From Microvirgula aerodenitrificans DSM 15089 (lineage in GTDB: Bacteria; Pseudomonadota; Gammaproteobacteria; Burkholderiales; Aquaspirillaceae), in the NCBI RefSeq assembly GCF_000620105.1, contig NZ_JHVK01000017.1, forward strand, positions 1-64,000: a stretch of 64,000 nucleotides of DNA. Reading direction: 5' to 3'. Both the position numbers and the translations under genes were made by a program. Below, one piece after another: positions 25,819 to 34,653 of the stretch (positions are counted from its first letter, which is position 1; every line of letters begins with the position of its first letter). The notes below the pieces were generated by a model. It had not been told where the DNA came from and searched no databases. It saw nothing but the letters and a program-made list of their open reading frames with translations.

Positions 25819-27840
25819 ATGCCCTCATTCCCGGCTGATCCCGTCATTGCATTACTGCTGTCCGCCCTGGTCATTGCCCTGGTCGTGGTCATGCTGGCAA
25901 TCAAGCGACTGTTTTATTACCGCCGCCTGTTTCTCCGCGAGGAGGAAAGCGAGTCGCGCATGCGGGCCATTGTCGAGACGGCAGTGGACGGCATCATTAC
26001 CATCAATTGCCGCGGCATCGTCCAGGCATTCAATCCGTCGGCCGAACGACTTTTCGGCTGGTCGGCCGATGAAGTCATCGGCCACAATATCAAAATGCTG
26101 ATGCCGGAGCCGGATCAGTCGCAGCATGACGGCTATCTGGCCAATTACCTGAATTCCGGTGCCGCCAGAGTTATTGGCGTGGGACGGGAAGTGACCGGTC
26201 TGCACAAGGACGGGCATTCCGTCCCGATGAGGCTTGCCGTCGGCCGGGTCGAGCTGCCGGGCGAACCGCTGTTCGTCGGCTTTGTTTCCGACATGACCGA
26301 GCGCCGGGCGCTGGAATCCTCGCTGCGCGAGGTGGCCGAGCGTGCCGAACAGGCCGCTGCGGCAAAGGGGATCTTTCTGGCCAATATGAGCCATGAGATC
26401 CGCACCCCGATGAATGCCATCATCGGTTTTACCGAATTGCTGCTCGGCGGTGAGCTGTCTGATCTGCAACGCCGCCACCTGGGAACCGTGCGCCAGTCGG
26501 CCCGTTCACTGCTGGGCCTGCTGAATGACATCCTGGATACCACCAAACTGGAGAAGGGCGCGTTCCGGCTGGAACAGATCCATTTCTCGCTGCAGGCGCT
26601 GGCGACCCAGGTCATGGCGTCAATGCGACTGGCTGCCGAGGCCAGATCACTGGAACTGACGGTGCATTTTCCGCCGGATCTGGACGAGTACTGCGTGGGC
26701 GATCCGCTGCGTGTCCAGCAGATCCTGACCAACCTGGTCGGCAATGCCATCAAGTTTACCGAGCGGGGCCATGTCGGCCTCGATTTCCGCCGCGAGGATG
26801 GCTGGCTGTTCATCGAGGTGCGGGATACCGGGATCGGCATGAGCGCCGAGCAACTGGCGAGGATTTTTGCGCCCTTCACCCAGGCCGATACCTCGATCAG
26901 CCGCCGCTTTGGCGGCACGGGGCTGGGGACGACCATTGCCCGGCAACTGGCCGAGCTGATGGGCGGGACGATCGAGGTTGAAAGCGAGCCGGGGCACGGC
27001 AGTGTCTTCCGGGTGGCGCTGCCGCTGCCGGCCGGTTCGGCACCGGCGGAAAAGGCACAGACCATCGGCACCATGAGTCTGCCACCGCTGCATATTCTGG
27101 TAGCGGATGACGTGGCACAGAACCTCGAATTGCTGACCCTGATCATGGAGCAGGGCGGGCACAGGGTCACGACCGCGCGCAATGGCGAGGAGGCCCTCGA
27201 ACAGTTCATGGCTGGCCGGTTCGACATTGTGCTGATGGACGTGCACATGCCGCACATGGACGGTCTGGAGGCCGTGCGCAGGCTGAGAAGCTGTGAGCGG
27301 GAGCAGGGGCGGGTGGCGACACCGGTCATTGCCCTGACCGCCAGTGTCCAGGACACGGACCGGGAGGCCGCCCGCGAAGCGGGAATGGACGGCTTTGCCA
27401 TGAAGCCGCTGGATGTACCCCGGCTGCTGGTGGAGATGGCCAGGGTACTGGGACTGCAGCAGCCGTTTCTGTCCCCCCGCGCCGCTCGTGCCGCCGTTCC
27501 TGCCATGACGCCGCTGCCGCTGGCCGACGAACCGGCCGGGTCGGCGCGGCCGGCACCTGCTGCCCGGACCCGGGCCGACCCGGTGCCGCCGTCATGGCCC
27601 GACGCTTCGCCCCGGGCGGTCCAGGATGCGGTCCGGACCCTGCTCGGCTACCTGGCCCGTGGTGAACTGGACGACCCGTCCCTGCAGGCCGTCTGCGAGG
27701 GATTCCGGGCGCAGGGCGAGCAGGAGCGCGGGCAGGCGCTGAACAGTGCCGTCGATGCCTTCGATTTTGATCTTGCCGAACAATTGCTCCGGGACTGGCT
27801 GGCCCGCCTGCCGTCCGACCAGGCCGAATGCCACTCATGA
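25819..27840 (+). CDS. PAS hybrid sensor histidine kinase with receiver domain
   Basis: A 673-residue membrane-anchored hybrid kinase. One N-terminal helix (residues 8-28, IALLLSALVIALVVVMLAI) is followed by a PAS domain of FixL-like sequence (about 45-160). HisKA has the phospho-acceptor His192 in ANMSHEIRTPMN. HATPase has NLVGNAIKF, DTGIGM and GGTGLG. A receiver domain has Asp474 in IVLMDVHMP and Lys in AMKPLD. The last 110 residues are an Ala/Pro linker and a helical segment without an Hpt His. It overlaps the next gene, an HD-GYP regulator, by ATGA, so the two probably form one relay controlling cyclic-di-GMP turnover. Confidence 0.92.
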   Translation: MPSFPADPVIALLLSALVIALVVVMLAIKRLFYYRRLFLREEESESRMRAIVETAVDGIITINCRGIVQAFNPSAERLFGWSADEVIGHNIKMLMPEPDQSQHDGYLANYLNSGAARVIGVGREVTGLHKDGHSVPMRLAVGRVELPGEPLFVGFVSDMTERRALESSLREVAERAEQAAAAKGIFLANMSHEIRTPMNAIIGFTELLLGGELSDLQRRHLGTVRQSARSLLGLLNDILDTTKLEKGAFRLEQIHFSLQALATQVMASMRLAAEARSLELTVHFPPDLDEYCVGDPLRVQQILTNLVGNAIKFTERGHVGLDFRREDGWLFIEVRDTGIGMSAEQLARIFAPFTQADTSISRRFGGTGLGTTIARQLAELMGGTIEVESEPGHGSVFRVALPLPAGSAPAEKAQTIGTMSLPPLHILVADDVAQNLELLTLIMEQGGHRVTTARNGEEALEQFMAGRFDIVLMDVHMPHMDGLEAVRRLRSCEREQGRVATPVIALTASVQDTDREAAREAGMDGFAMKPLDVPRLLVEMARVLGLQQPFLSPRAARAAVPAMTPLPLADEPAGSARPAPAARTRADPVPPSWPDASPRAVQDAVRTLLGYLARGELDDPSLQAVCEGFRAQGEQERGQALNSAVDAFDFDLAEQLLRDWLARLPSDQAECHS

Positions 27841-28868
27841 TGCGACAGAACGATGCCAGACCGACCCTGCTGCTGGTCGACGACGAGCCGGTCAACCTGC
27901 AACTGCTGCGCCATACCCTGCAGGACGACTACCGGCTGCTGTTTGCCCGGGACGGGAACAAGGCGCTGGCACTGGCGCGGACCGGACAGCCGGACCTGAT
28001 CCTGCTCGACATCATGATGCCCGGCATGTCGGGCTACGAGGTGTGCCAGACGCTGAAGCAGTCAGCCGCGACGGCTGACATCCCGGTGATATTCGTGACG
28101 GCGCTGGCGGAGGCGGCCAACGAACAGCATGGCTTTGACCTGGGGGCCGTCGACTACATCACCAAGCCTTTCAGTCCGGCCATCGTCAAGGTCCGCGTCC
28201 GCAACCAGTTGTCCCTGGTGCAGGCCGACGTGCTGCGCCGAACGCGTTTGCAGATTGTGCAGTGCCTCGGAATGGCCGCCGAATACAAGGACAACGAGAC
28301 CGGGCTGCATGTGGTCAGGATGAGCCACTACGCCCGGGTGCTGGCGCTCGCTGCCGGCTACAGTCCGTCCGCCGCGGAGGAACTGCTGCATGCGGCGCCG
28401 ATGCACGATGTCGGCAAGATCGGCATTCCCGATGCCATTCTGCAGAAGCCGGGCAAGCTGACCGACGCCGAGTGGCAGATCATGCGCCAGCACACGGTCA
28501 TCGGTGCGCGGATCATTGGCGAGCATGACTCGGGCCTGCTGCGGATGGCCGCCATCATTGCCCTGAATCACCATGAGAAGTGGGATGGCAGCGGCTACCC
28601 GCAGGGATTGCGCGGCGAGAACATTCCGCATGTGGCGCGGATCGTCGCCATTGCCGACGTGTTCGATGCGCTGACCAGCGTCCGCCCCTACAAACAGGCC
28701 TGGCCGGTCGAAAAGGCGCTGGCGCTGATCCGGGACGAAAGCGGTCGCCACTTCGATCCGGAACTGGCCGCGCTGCTGCCGGGCTGCATGGATGACATCC
28801 TGCGCATCAAGCAGCAGTGGGCCGAGCATGAACCGGCGCGCACACCGGCGTCCGTGCCGCTGGTCTGA
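27837..28868 (+). CDS. Response regulator with HD-GYP phosphodiesterase domain
   Basis: About 343 residues: an N-terminal receiver (LLLVDDEPVNLQLL, phospho-acceptor Asp58 in LILLDIMMPGMSG, Lys in YITKPF) and an HD-GYP domain that hydrolyses cyclic di-GMP (ETGLHVVRMSHYA, HDVGKIGIPDAIL, HHEKWDGSGYPQGL, IADVFDALTSVRPYK). All metal-binding and GYP residues are present, so it should be active. The start is taken at 27837, where ATGA overlaps the kinase stop; an in-frame ATG lies at 27828. Confidence 0.93.
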   Translation: MMRQNDARPTLLLVDDEPVNLQLLRHTLQDDYRLLFARDGNKALALARTGQPDLILLDIMMPGMSGYEVCQTLKQSAATADIPVIFVTALAEAANEQHGFDLGAVDYITKPFSPAIVKVRVRNQLSLVQADVLRRTRLQIVQCLGMAAEYKDNETGLHVVRMSHYARVLALAAGYSPSAAEELLHAAPMHDVGKIGIPDAILQKPGKLTDAEWQIMRQHTVIGARIIGEHDSGLLRMAAIIALNHHEKWDGSGYPQGLRGENIPHVARIVAIADVFDALTSVRPYKQAWPVEKALALIRDESGRHFDPELAALLPGCMDDILRIKQQWAEHEPARTPASVPLV

Positions 28869-29010
28869 GCCGGCGCCGGCGTCTGGCAGCCGAACTGCGT
28901 CTAGCATGTTTACCTTTTCAATGACACCCCCCTGTTTGCGGATAGGCAATTGTCATTGAAGCGGATTGCTTTGCATAAACAATTTTATTCCCTGATTCAG
29001 GCTGGATATC

Positions 29011-29046
29011 GATAAAGATTGCGTGCTCTGAAGCGCAATCTTTATC
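29011..29046. repeat. Long inverted repeat in the yfcC leader region
   Basis: Perfect 13-bp arms GATAAAGATTGCG / CGCAATCTTTATC separated by ten bases. It is followed by six A on the plus strand and has no T-run on either strand, so it is not a standard terminator. It may be a regulator site or an RNA hairpin. Confidence 0.75.
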
Positions 29047-29167
29047 AAAAAACGCCCGGCGCCGTGGTCAATAATGCTCTTATGCAATAAAGACATCCTG
29101 AATCGGGTATTTTCCGATGATTTTCATAAAAACCACGAGTTGTCTTTGGATGAAAAAACACATGGCG

Positions 29168-29180
29168 ACTTGTGACAAGT
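29168..29180. promoter_or_regulatory. 13-bp dyad upstream of yfcC
   Basis: Perfect palindrome ACTTGTGACAAGT, 213 bases before the yfcC start codon. Likely a transcription-factor site; the factor is not identified. Confidence 0.45.
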
Positions 29181-29392
29181 GGGTTGAGGCACGTCAAATC
29201 ACGACAGGTACACTCTCCGATAGACTCAATTCCGTTAGTAGAAGAAACGTCTGGTAAAAAATAAGCAGAACATTCTCTGACAAGCGCGCACCCCGTCGGC
29301 AATATGCCGCACCAGATGCGCACCTTCCCATAGGAAAGCCCCTGGCCCGGCATTAGCCCCGCCTCGGCACAACTTTTGATGCGGAGTTCCTA

Positions 29393-30916
29393 ATGGCTTC
29401 CCTGAGCATAAAAAGACCGATGCGTTTTCCAACCGCGTTCACCATTTTATTTGCCATTCTGCTGCTGGCGATAGGTATGACCTGGATTATTCCTGCCGGT
29501 TCATATTCAAGACTGGCCTATTTGTCAGACAGTCATACTTTGCAAATTACCACTCCGCACGGGGTAACGGAAAAAATACCTGCCAGCCAGCAAGCGTTGA
29601 CCAAACTGAATATCAATATTGGTCTCGACAAATTTGCCGATGGCACCATTCGCAAGCCGATTGCCATTCCGGGTACGTATGAACGTCTGCAGCAGCAGCC
29701 AAAGGGTCTGGGCGACATTACCGTCAGCATGGTCAAGGGCACCATTGAAGGGGCCGACATCATCGTGTTCATTCTGGTGCTGGGTGGCCTGATTGGCGTG
29801 GTGAACAAGACCGGTGCCTTCGATGCCGGGCTGGTGGTGCTGGCACAAAAGACCAAGGGCAACGAGTTCCTGTTCGTGATGCTGGTGTGCATGGTCATGA
29901 CGCTGGGGGGGACCACCTGCGGTCTGGAAGAGGAGGCGGTGGCTTTCTATCCGGTACTGGTGCCGATTTTCCTGGCGCTCGGCTATGACTCCATTGTCTG
30001 CGTCGGCGCGATCTTCCTGGCCGCCTCGATGGGGACCACGTTCTCGACCATCAACCCGTTCTCGGTGGTGATCGCGTCCAACGCGGCCGGCATCACCTTT
30101 ACCGATGGTATTGGCTACCGGGTGTTTGGCTGCATCGTTGGCGGTCTGGCCGTTATCGGCTACCTGTACTGGTACTGCCGTCGCATCAAGGCCGATCCGT
30201 CCTTCTCCTACACCTATGAAGACCGTGAAGCCTTCCGCGCCCGCTTCCTGAAGAGCGACAACAACGGTGAAGTGGTGCCGTTCACCACGCGCCGCAAGCT
30301 GATCCTGACCCTGTTCGTCATCGCCTTCCCGATCATGGTGTGGGGTGTGACCACGGGCGGCTGGTGGTTCCCGCAGATGGCGGCTTCGTTCCTTGCCGTT
30401 GCCATCATCATCATCTTCATCTCCGGACTGGGTGAGAAGGAAGCGGTCGACGCATTCACCCGCGGCGCATCCGAACTGGTGGCCGTGTCGCTGATCATCG
30501 GTCTGGCCCGCGGCATCAACATCGTGATGGAACAGGGCATGATCTCCGACACCCTGCTGGACTATGCGTCCAACCTGGTGTCCGGCATGCACGGCACGGT
30601 GTTCGCGGTGGCGCAGATGCTGGTGTTCTCGCTGCTGGGCTTTGTCGTACCGTCGTCGTCCGGCCTGGCCGTGCTGTCGATGCCGATCATGGCACCGCTG
30701 GCGGATACCGTTAACATCCCGCGTTCGGTGGTGGTGTCGGCCTACAACTGGGGCCAGTACGCGATGCTGTACCTGGCGCCGACCGGTCTGGTGCTGGTCA
30801 CCCTGCAGATGCTGGGCATCCAGTTCAACAAGTGGGTGAAGTTCGTCTTCCCGATGGTGGGATTCGTGCTGGCCTTTGGCGGACTGATGCTGGTGGTGCA
30901 GGTCATGATGTCGTAG
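29393..30916 (+). CDS. yfcC: YfcC family inner-membrane carrier
   Basis: A 507-residue transporter of the YfcC/DcuC-type ion-transporter group with about 12 membrane helices. Recognised segments are FPTAFTILFAILLLAIGMTW, WIIPAGSYSRL, the GGTTCGLEEEAVAFYPVLVP loop, FLAASMGTTFSTINPFS and VPSSSGLAVLSMPIMAPLAD. Family members are linked to basic amino-acid or carboxylate movement; the exact substrate is not known. GGAG seven bases before the ATG supports the start. A strong terminator follows at 30956-30986, so it is a single-gene unit inside a signalling cluster. Confidence 0.88.
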   Translation: MASLSIKRPMRFPTAFTILFAILLLAIGMTWIIPAGSYSRLAYLSDSHTLQITTPHGVTEKIPASQQALTKLNINIGLDKFADGTIRKPIAIPGTYERLQQQPKGLGDITVSMVKGTIEGADIIVFILVLGGLIGVVNKTGAFDAGLVVLAQKTKGNEFLFVMLVCMVMTLGGTTCGLEEEAVAFYPVLVPIFLALGYDSIVCVGAIFLAASMGTTFSTINPFSVVIASNAAGITFTDGIGYRVFGCIVGGLAVIGYLYWYCRRIKADPSFSYTYEDREAFRARFLKSDNNGEVVPFTTRRKLILTLFVIAFPIMVWGVTTGGWWFPQMAASFLAVAIIIIFISGLGEKEAVDAFTRGASELVAVSLIIGLARGINIVMEQGMISDTLLDYASNLVSGMHGTVFAVAQMLVFSLLGFVVPSSSGLAVLSMPIMAPLADTVNIPRSVVVSAYNWGQYAMLYLAPTGLVLVTLQMLGIQFNKWVKFVFPMVGFVLAFGGLMLVVQVMMS

Positions 30917-30955
30917 TAGCGTGAGCAAACCCCGGGCCTGACAAGCCCGTCCCGA

Positions 30956-30986
30956 AGCCAGGTTCCCGAGGAACCTGGCTTTTTTT
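30956..30986 (+). terminator. Rho-independent terminator after yfcC
   Basis: An 11-pair stem AGCCAGGTTCC / GGAACCTGGCT with a three-base loop CGA, followed by at least six T. It lies 40 bases downstream of the yfcC stop. Confidence 0.93.
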
Positions 30987-31141
30987 GTGCCCTGATCCGG
31001 TTCCGCATCCTGCCGGCCGCGGCGCGCGCAAAGTTGTTTCAACGCAAACAGGCAGTCCAATTTGCCATGCTATATATGTAAATATTTCCCGCAATAATGG
31101 CTATTGCGTATTCTGTCGTCGGAAAACAACGGAGGCGCGCG

Positions 31142-32731
31142 ATGCGCAGTAACCTGCCTGTAACGCAGCATGAGCTTTTTCTTCAGCCCAGACGTCCGAT
31201 CGTGACCAAGACGGACCCTGGCGGGCTGATTACCTATGCGAACCGGGCCTTTATCGACATCAGCGGGTTTACCGAGGAAGAACTGATCGGCCAGCCGCAC
31301 AATATCGTGCGCCACCCCGACATGCCGCCCGAAGCGTTCGAAGACATGTGGCGCACGATCCAGGCGGGTCATTCGTGGCGGGGAATCGTCAAGAACCGGA
31401 GCAAGTGCGGGGGTTTCTACTGGGTGGAAGCCTATGTGACGCCGTTGACGGAAAACGGACAAACCGTCGGTTTCATGTCCGTCCGCACTCCGCCAACGCA
31501 ACAGCAGAAAATCGATGCGGAAAAATGCTGTGCCGAAGTGAAGGCAAAGCGCGCCCGCTTCCCCTCCACCAGCCTGAAGCAGAACTGGGGCCTGAACCGG
31601 TACCTCTGCGTGGGCCTGTTGCCCCCCTTCGTCGCACTGATTGCCCAGCTGCTGGTGCCGGACGAAATCACGCGGGACATTCTCAACCTCGGCAGTATCC
31701 TGTGGCTCGGAATTTCCGCCTGGCTGCTGCACCGGAGCATTACCGTCCCGCTCAACCGGACCCGGGCGGGTCTGGTCAGGCTGACCGAAGCCAATTTCAG
31801 CCACACGTTCGCCAAATCCGGGTGCCGTGAAATCCAGCAGATGCAGGCATCGCTGGAAACCATGCGGATCAATCTGCGTGCAGTGATCTCTGACGTGGTG
31901 GCCGGCGCCGGCACCGTCAACGCGGCGGCCACGTCCACATACAACCAGTCCGACGCGCTGCAGAAGAGAGGTGAGCAGACGCTAGAAGGAGTCAGCCGGA
32001 TTGCTGCCGCGCTGGAGCAACTGGCGGTGTCCACTTCCGAGATTTCGTCCTCTACCGGTGCCGGTGCTGCGCATGCCAGTCATGCCAGCCAGCTGGCGGA
32101 GAACGGCGAGGACAACATGAAAGTGACGGAGGAGGCCGCCCGGACCGCCTCGCGGGAGTTCAACAGCACCCGCGACTCCATTTCCCTGCTCAAGCAGTCG
32201 GTCACGGAAATCGGCTCCATCACCTCCCTGATCCGCGATCTGGCCGACCAGACCAACCTGCTGGCGCTGAATGCCGCCATCGAGGCGGCCCGCGCCGGCG
32301 AGCAGGGGCGCGGTTTCGCCGTGGTGGCGGACGAGGTGCGCAAGCTGGCCGAGCGCACGACCGGCAACACCCGCGATATCGAGCAGTCGATCGGCGTGCT
32401 GACCAGCCAGACCGGGCAGGTCACCAGCAATATCGAGGCGGCGCTCAGGCAGGTGGTCGAGATCGAGCAGGCGATCCAGACCGTCAGCAACAGCCTGACC
32501 GAGATCCGGGATGCCAACCAGGGCGTGGCCTCGGCATCCGGCAGTGTCAACGACATGCTCAAGCAGCAGTCCGCTTCCGCCGCCGAGGTGGCCCAGAACA
32601 TGGAGCTGATGAGCTCCATGACCGAGCAGAACAGCCAGAGCATTGCCACCGTGAACCAGGTCGCGGGCGAGCTCCGCACCACGGCGCATGACCTGCAGCA
32701 ATTGGTCAAGCGGTTCGAGGCGCACCTGTAG
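31142..32731 (+). CDS. Aer-like PAS methyl-accepting chemotaxis protein
   Basis: A 529-residue aerotaxis-type chemoreceptor. The N-terminal PAS domain ([18 protein letters not shown], then [19 protein letters not shown] and [11 protein letters not shown]) is followed by two hydrophobic segments ([19 protein letters not shown] and [18 protein letters not shown]), a HAMP-like part, and an MCP signalling domain with [20 protein letters not shown] and [24 protein letters not shown] sits eight bases before the ATG at 31142. It is related to the broken receptor at 24127, so it may be the working copy of the pair. FAD-based energy or redox sensing is inferred from the family. Confidence 0.92.
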   Translation: MRSNLPVTQHELFLQPRRPIVTKTDPGGLITYANRAFIDISGFTEEELIGQPHNIVRHPDMPPEAFEDMWRTIQAGHSWRGIVKNRSKCGGFYWVEAYVTPLTENGQTVGFMSVRTPPTQQQKIDAEKCCAEVKAKRARFPSTSLKQNWGLNRYLCVGLLPPFVALIAQLLVPDEITRDILNLGSILWLGISAWLLHRSITVPLNRTRAGLVRLTEANFSHTFAKSGCREIQQMQASLETMRINLRAVISDVVAGAGTVNAAATSTYNQSDALQKRGEQTLEGVSRIAAALEQLAVSTSEISSSTGAGAAHASHASQLAENGEDNMKVTEEAARTASREFNSTRDSISLLKQSVTEIGSITSLIRDLADQTNLLALNAAIEAARAGEQGRGFAVVADEVRKLAERTTGNTRDIEQSIGVLTSQTGQVTSNIEAALRQVVEIEQAIQTVSNSLTEIRDANQGVASASGSVNDMLKQQSASAAEVAQNMELMSSMTEQNSQSIATVNQVAGELRTTAHDLQQLVKRFEAHL

Positions 32732-32868
32732 GCCGGCTGAAGGGCGCATGAGCCCGTCCGGCCGTGGCCGCGCCATGACCGTGCCATGAGATTTGCTTCT
32801 TTGAATACCCTGTTCCGTTACCCATAATGACTGTCAGGCGCTGACGTCCAAGTGCATGGGGTGAGGCG

Positions 32869-34653
32869 ATGGAAAAATGGGTAGAAGATCTACTGGAAGC
32901 GTCACCGACCGGCATTGCGATTCTGGATCGCCAGCTGCGCTATGTGCATATCAACGGCCGGCTGGCCAATTCGAACGGACTGGCCGTTCAGCAGCATCTC
33001 GGTCGTCGTCCGCGGGATATCCTGCCGGCCATCGGTCCCGCACTGGAAGACATCATGAACGAGGTGATGACCAGTGGCACCGCGCGCTGCCATTTCGAGG
33101 CCAGTGCGGAAATCCCGGCCGGCTCCGGCTGCATGACTTTCTGGGATGCCAGCTATCACCCGCGTTTCGATGACGACGGCATCGTGTGCGGCATCATCGC
33201 CATGGTGGAGGACATCTCGCTGAAGAAGCAGGCCGAGCAGGTCATGCGCAACGGCAGCGAACGGGTCCGCAAGGTGCTGGACGCACTGTTCACCTTCGTC
33301 AGCGTGCTGGATGTCGATGGCGTGCTGCTGGAGGCCAACCGGGCGCCGCTGGAGCAGGCCGGGCTGGCGCTGTCGTCGGTGCAGGGCAAGCCATTCTGGG
33401 AATGCTACTGGTGGAACCATGATCCGCTGACACAGGCCCGGCTGCAGGAGGCCATCGCCCGGGCGGCGGGCGGCGAGACGGTCCGCTACGATGTGGCCGT
33501 GCGCATGAAGAACGACAGCCGCATGACCATCGACTTCATGCTGACGCCGCTGCGGGACGGCAGCGGGCATATCGTCAATATCGTTGCTTCCGCCATCGAC
33601 ATCACGGCCAGAAAACAGAACGAGCTGGCGCTGGAGATCAGCGAAACCTACTTCCGCCAGGTCGTGGAATCCACCCCGGACGGGCTGATGATGGTCGACG
33701 GCCGCGGGCAGATCCGCCTGATCAACACCCGGATGGAAGAACTGTTCGGTTACACGCGCAATGAACTGGTCGGCGAGTCGATGGGCAAGCTGCTGCCGGA
33801 CGATGTCCGCCACCTGCACGTTGACTATGTGCAGGGTTTTTTCCGCCAGCCGTCGGCGCGCAGCATGGCCAACCGCAAGCCGCTGTTCGCCCGGCGTCAG
33901 GATGGCTCGCAGTTCCCGTGCGAGATCGGGCTCAATCCGATGCAGGTGGGCGCCGAGCTGCTGACCCTGGCCTGCGTGACCGATGTGTCGGAACGCTATT
34001 ACGCCAAGCAGATGCTGGAAAAAGCCCTGCAGGAAAAGACCGTGCTGCTCGGTGAGGTCCACCACCGGGTGAAGAACAATCTGCAGGTGATCTCCAGCCT
34101 GCTCAGTCTGCAGTCACGCAATGCCACGCCGGAAGTGCACAAGGCGCTGGTGGACAGCCAGAACCATGTGCGCTCGATGGCGCTGATCCACCAGCTGCTC
34201 TATGAGCGCAATGACTTCTCGCGCATTCCGGTGTCGGTCTATGTCGAGCGCCTGATTCATCTGCTGCGCGATGTCAGTGCGACCTATGGTTCCCATATCA
34301 GCCTCACTTTCCGCCGCGAAGGCGAGGAAGCGTTTCTCGAACTGCAGAACAGCATCCCGTTCGGGCTGATCCTGAACGAAATCGTGATCAATGCCTGCAA
34401 GCACGCCTTCGAACCCGGTTGCCCCGGCACGGTGGAAATCGTGATGCTGAGCGGGGAGCAGGTACAGGTGCAGATCCGGGACAACGGCAAGGGCATTCCC
34501 GACGACGTGAAGCTGGGAACGGCTTCCACTCTCGGTTTCCAGCTGCTGCCGCTGCTGGCCGAACAGTTGAAGTGCACGTTGACGCTGCGGTCCGGGCCGG
34601 GTCAGGGCAGTTGTTTCACCATGGTCATGCCAGACCTTATCCGGGAGTCGTGA
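32869..34653 (+). CDS. Multi-PAS sensor histidine kinase (HisKA_2 type)
   Basis: A 594-residue cytosolic kinase with no membrane segment. Three PAS domains are visible: residues about 5-120 (ASPTGIAILDRQLRYVHING), 140-250 (FTFVSVLDVDGVLLEANRA) and 260-385 (STPDGLMMVDGRGQIRLINT). The HisKA_2 block has His398 in LLGEVHHRVKNNLQVISSLL, and the ATPase has LNEIVINACKHAF and IRDNGKGIPDD. The stop codon overlaps the next start (TGATG), so it is translationally coupled to the REC-GGDEF-EAL regulator and is its probable partner. GAGG precedes the ATG. Confidence 0.92.
   Translation: MEKWVEDLLEASPTGIAILDRQLRYVHINGRLANSNGLAVQQHLGRRPRDILPAIGPALEDIMNEVMTSGTARCHFEASAEIPAGSGCMTFWDASYHPRFDDDGIVCGIIAMVEDISLKKQAEQVMRNGSERVRKVLDALFTFVSVLDVDGVLLEANRAPLEQAGLALSSVQGKPFWECYWWNHDPLTQARLQEAIARAAGGETVRYDVAVRMKNDSRMTIDFMLTPLRDGSGHIVNIVASAIDITARKQNELALEISETYFRQVVESTPDGLMMVDGRGQIRLINTRMEELFGYTRNELVGESMGKLLPDDVRHLHVDYVQGFFRQPSARSMANRKPLFARRQDGSQFPCEIGLNPMQVGAELLTLACVTDVSERYYAKQMLEKALQEKTVLLGEVHHRVKNNLQVISSLLSLQSRNATPEVHKALVDSQNHVRSMALIHQLLYERNDFSRIPVSVYVERLIHLLRDVSATYGSHISLTFRREGEEAFLELQNSIPFGLILNEIVINACKHAFEPGCPGTVEIVMLSGEQVQVQIRDNGKGIPDDVKLGTASTLGFQLLPLLAEQLKCTLTLRSGPGQGSCFTMVMPDLIRES

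Larger units (their letters stand above)
28869..29392. other. Intergenic region between HD-GYP gene and yfcC
   Basis: A 524-base AT-rich region with no supported gene. It contains a long inverted repeat at 29011-29046, a 13-bp dyad at 29168-29180, and the yfcC leader. The promoter of yfcC probably lies here, but no confident -35/-10 pair could be fixed. Confidence 0.6.

Noticed and set aside
28869-29392. Cyclic-di-GMP riboswitch in the yfcC leader
   Set aside because: Looked for because of the neighbouring cyclic-di-GMP genes; no GEMM core sequence was found.
29525-31060. 511-codon open frame antisense to yfcC
   Set aside because: His/Gln-rich product with no family match lying exactly opposite a well-supported membrane carrier; a high-GC mirror frame.
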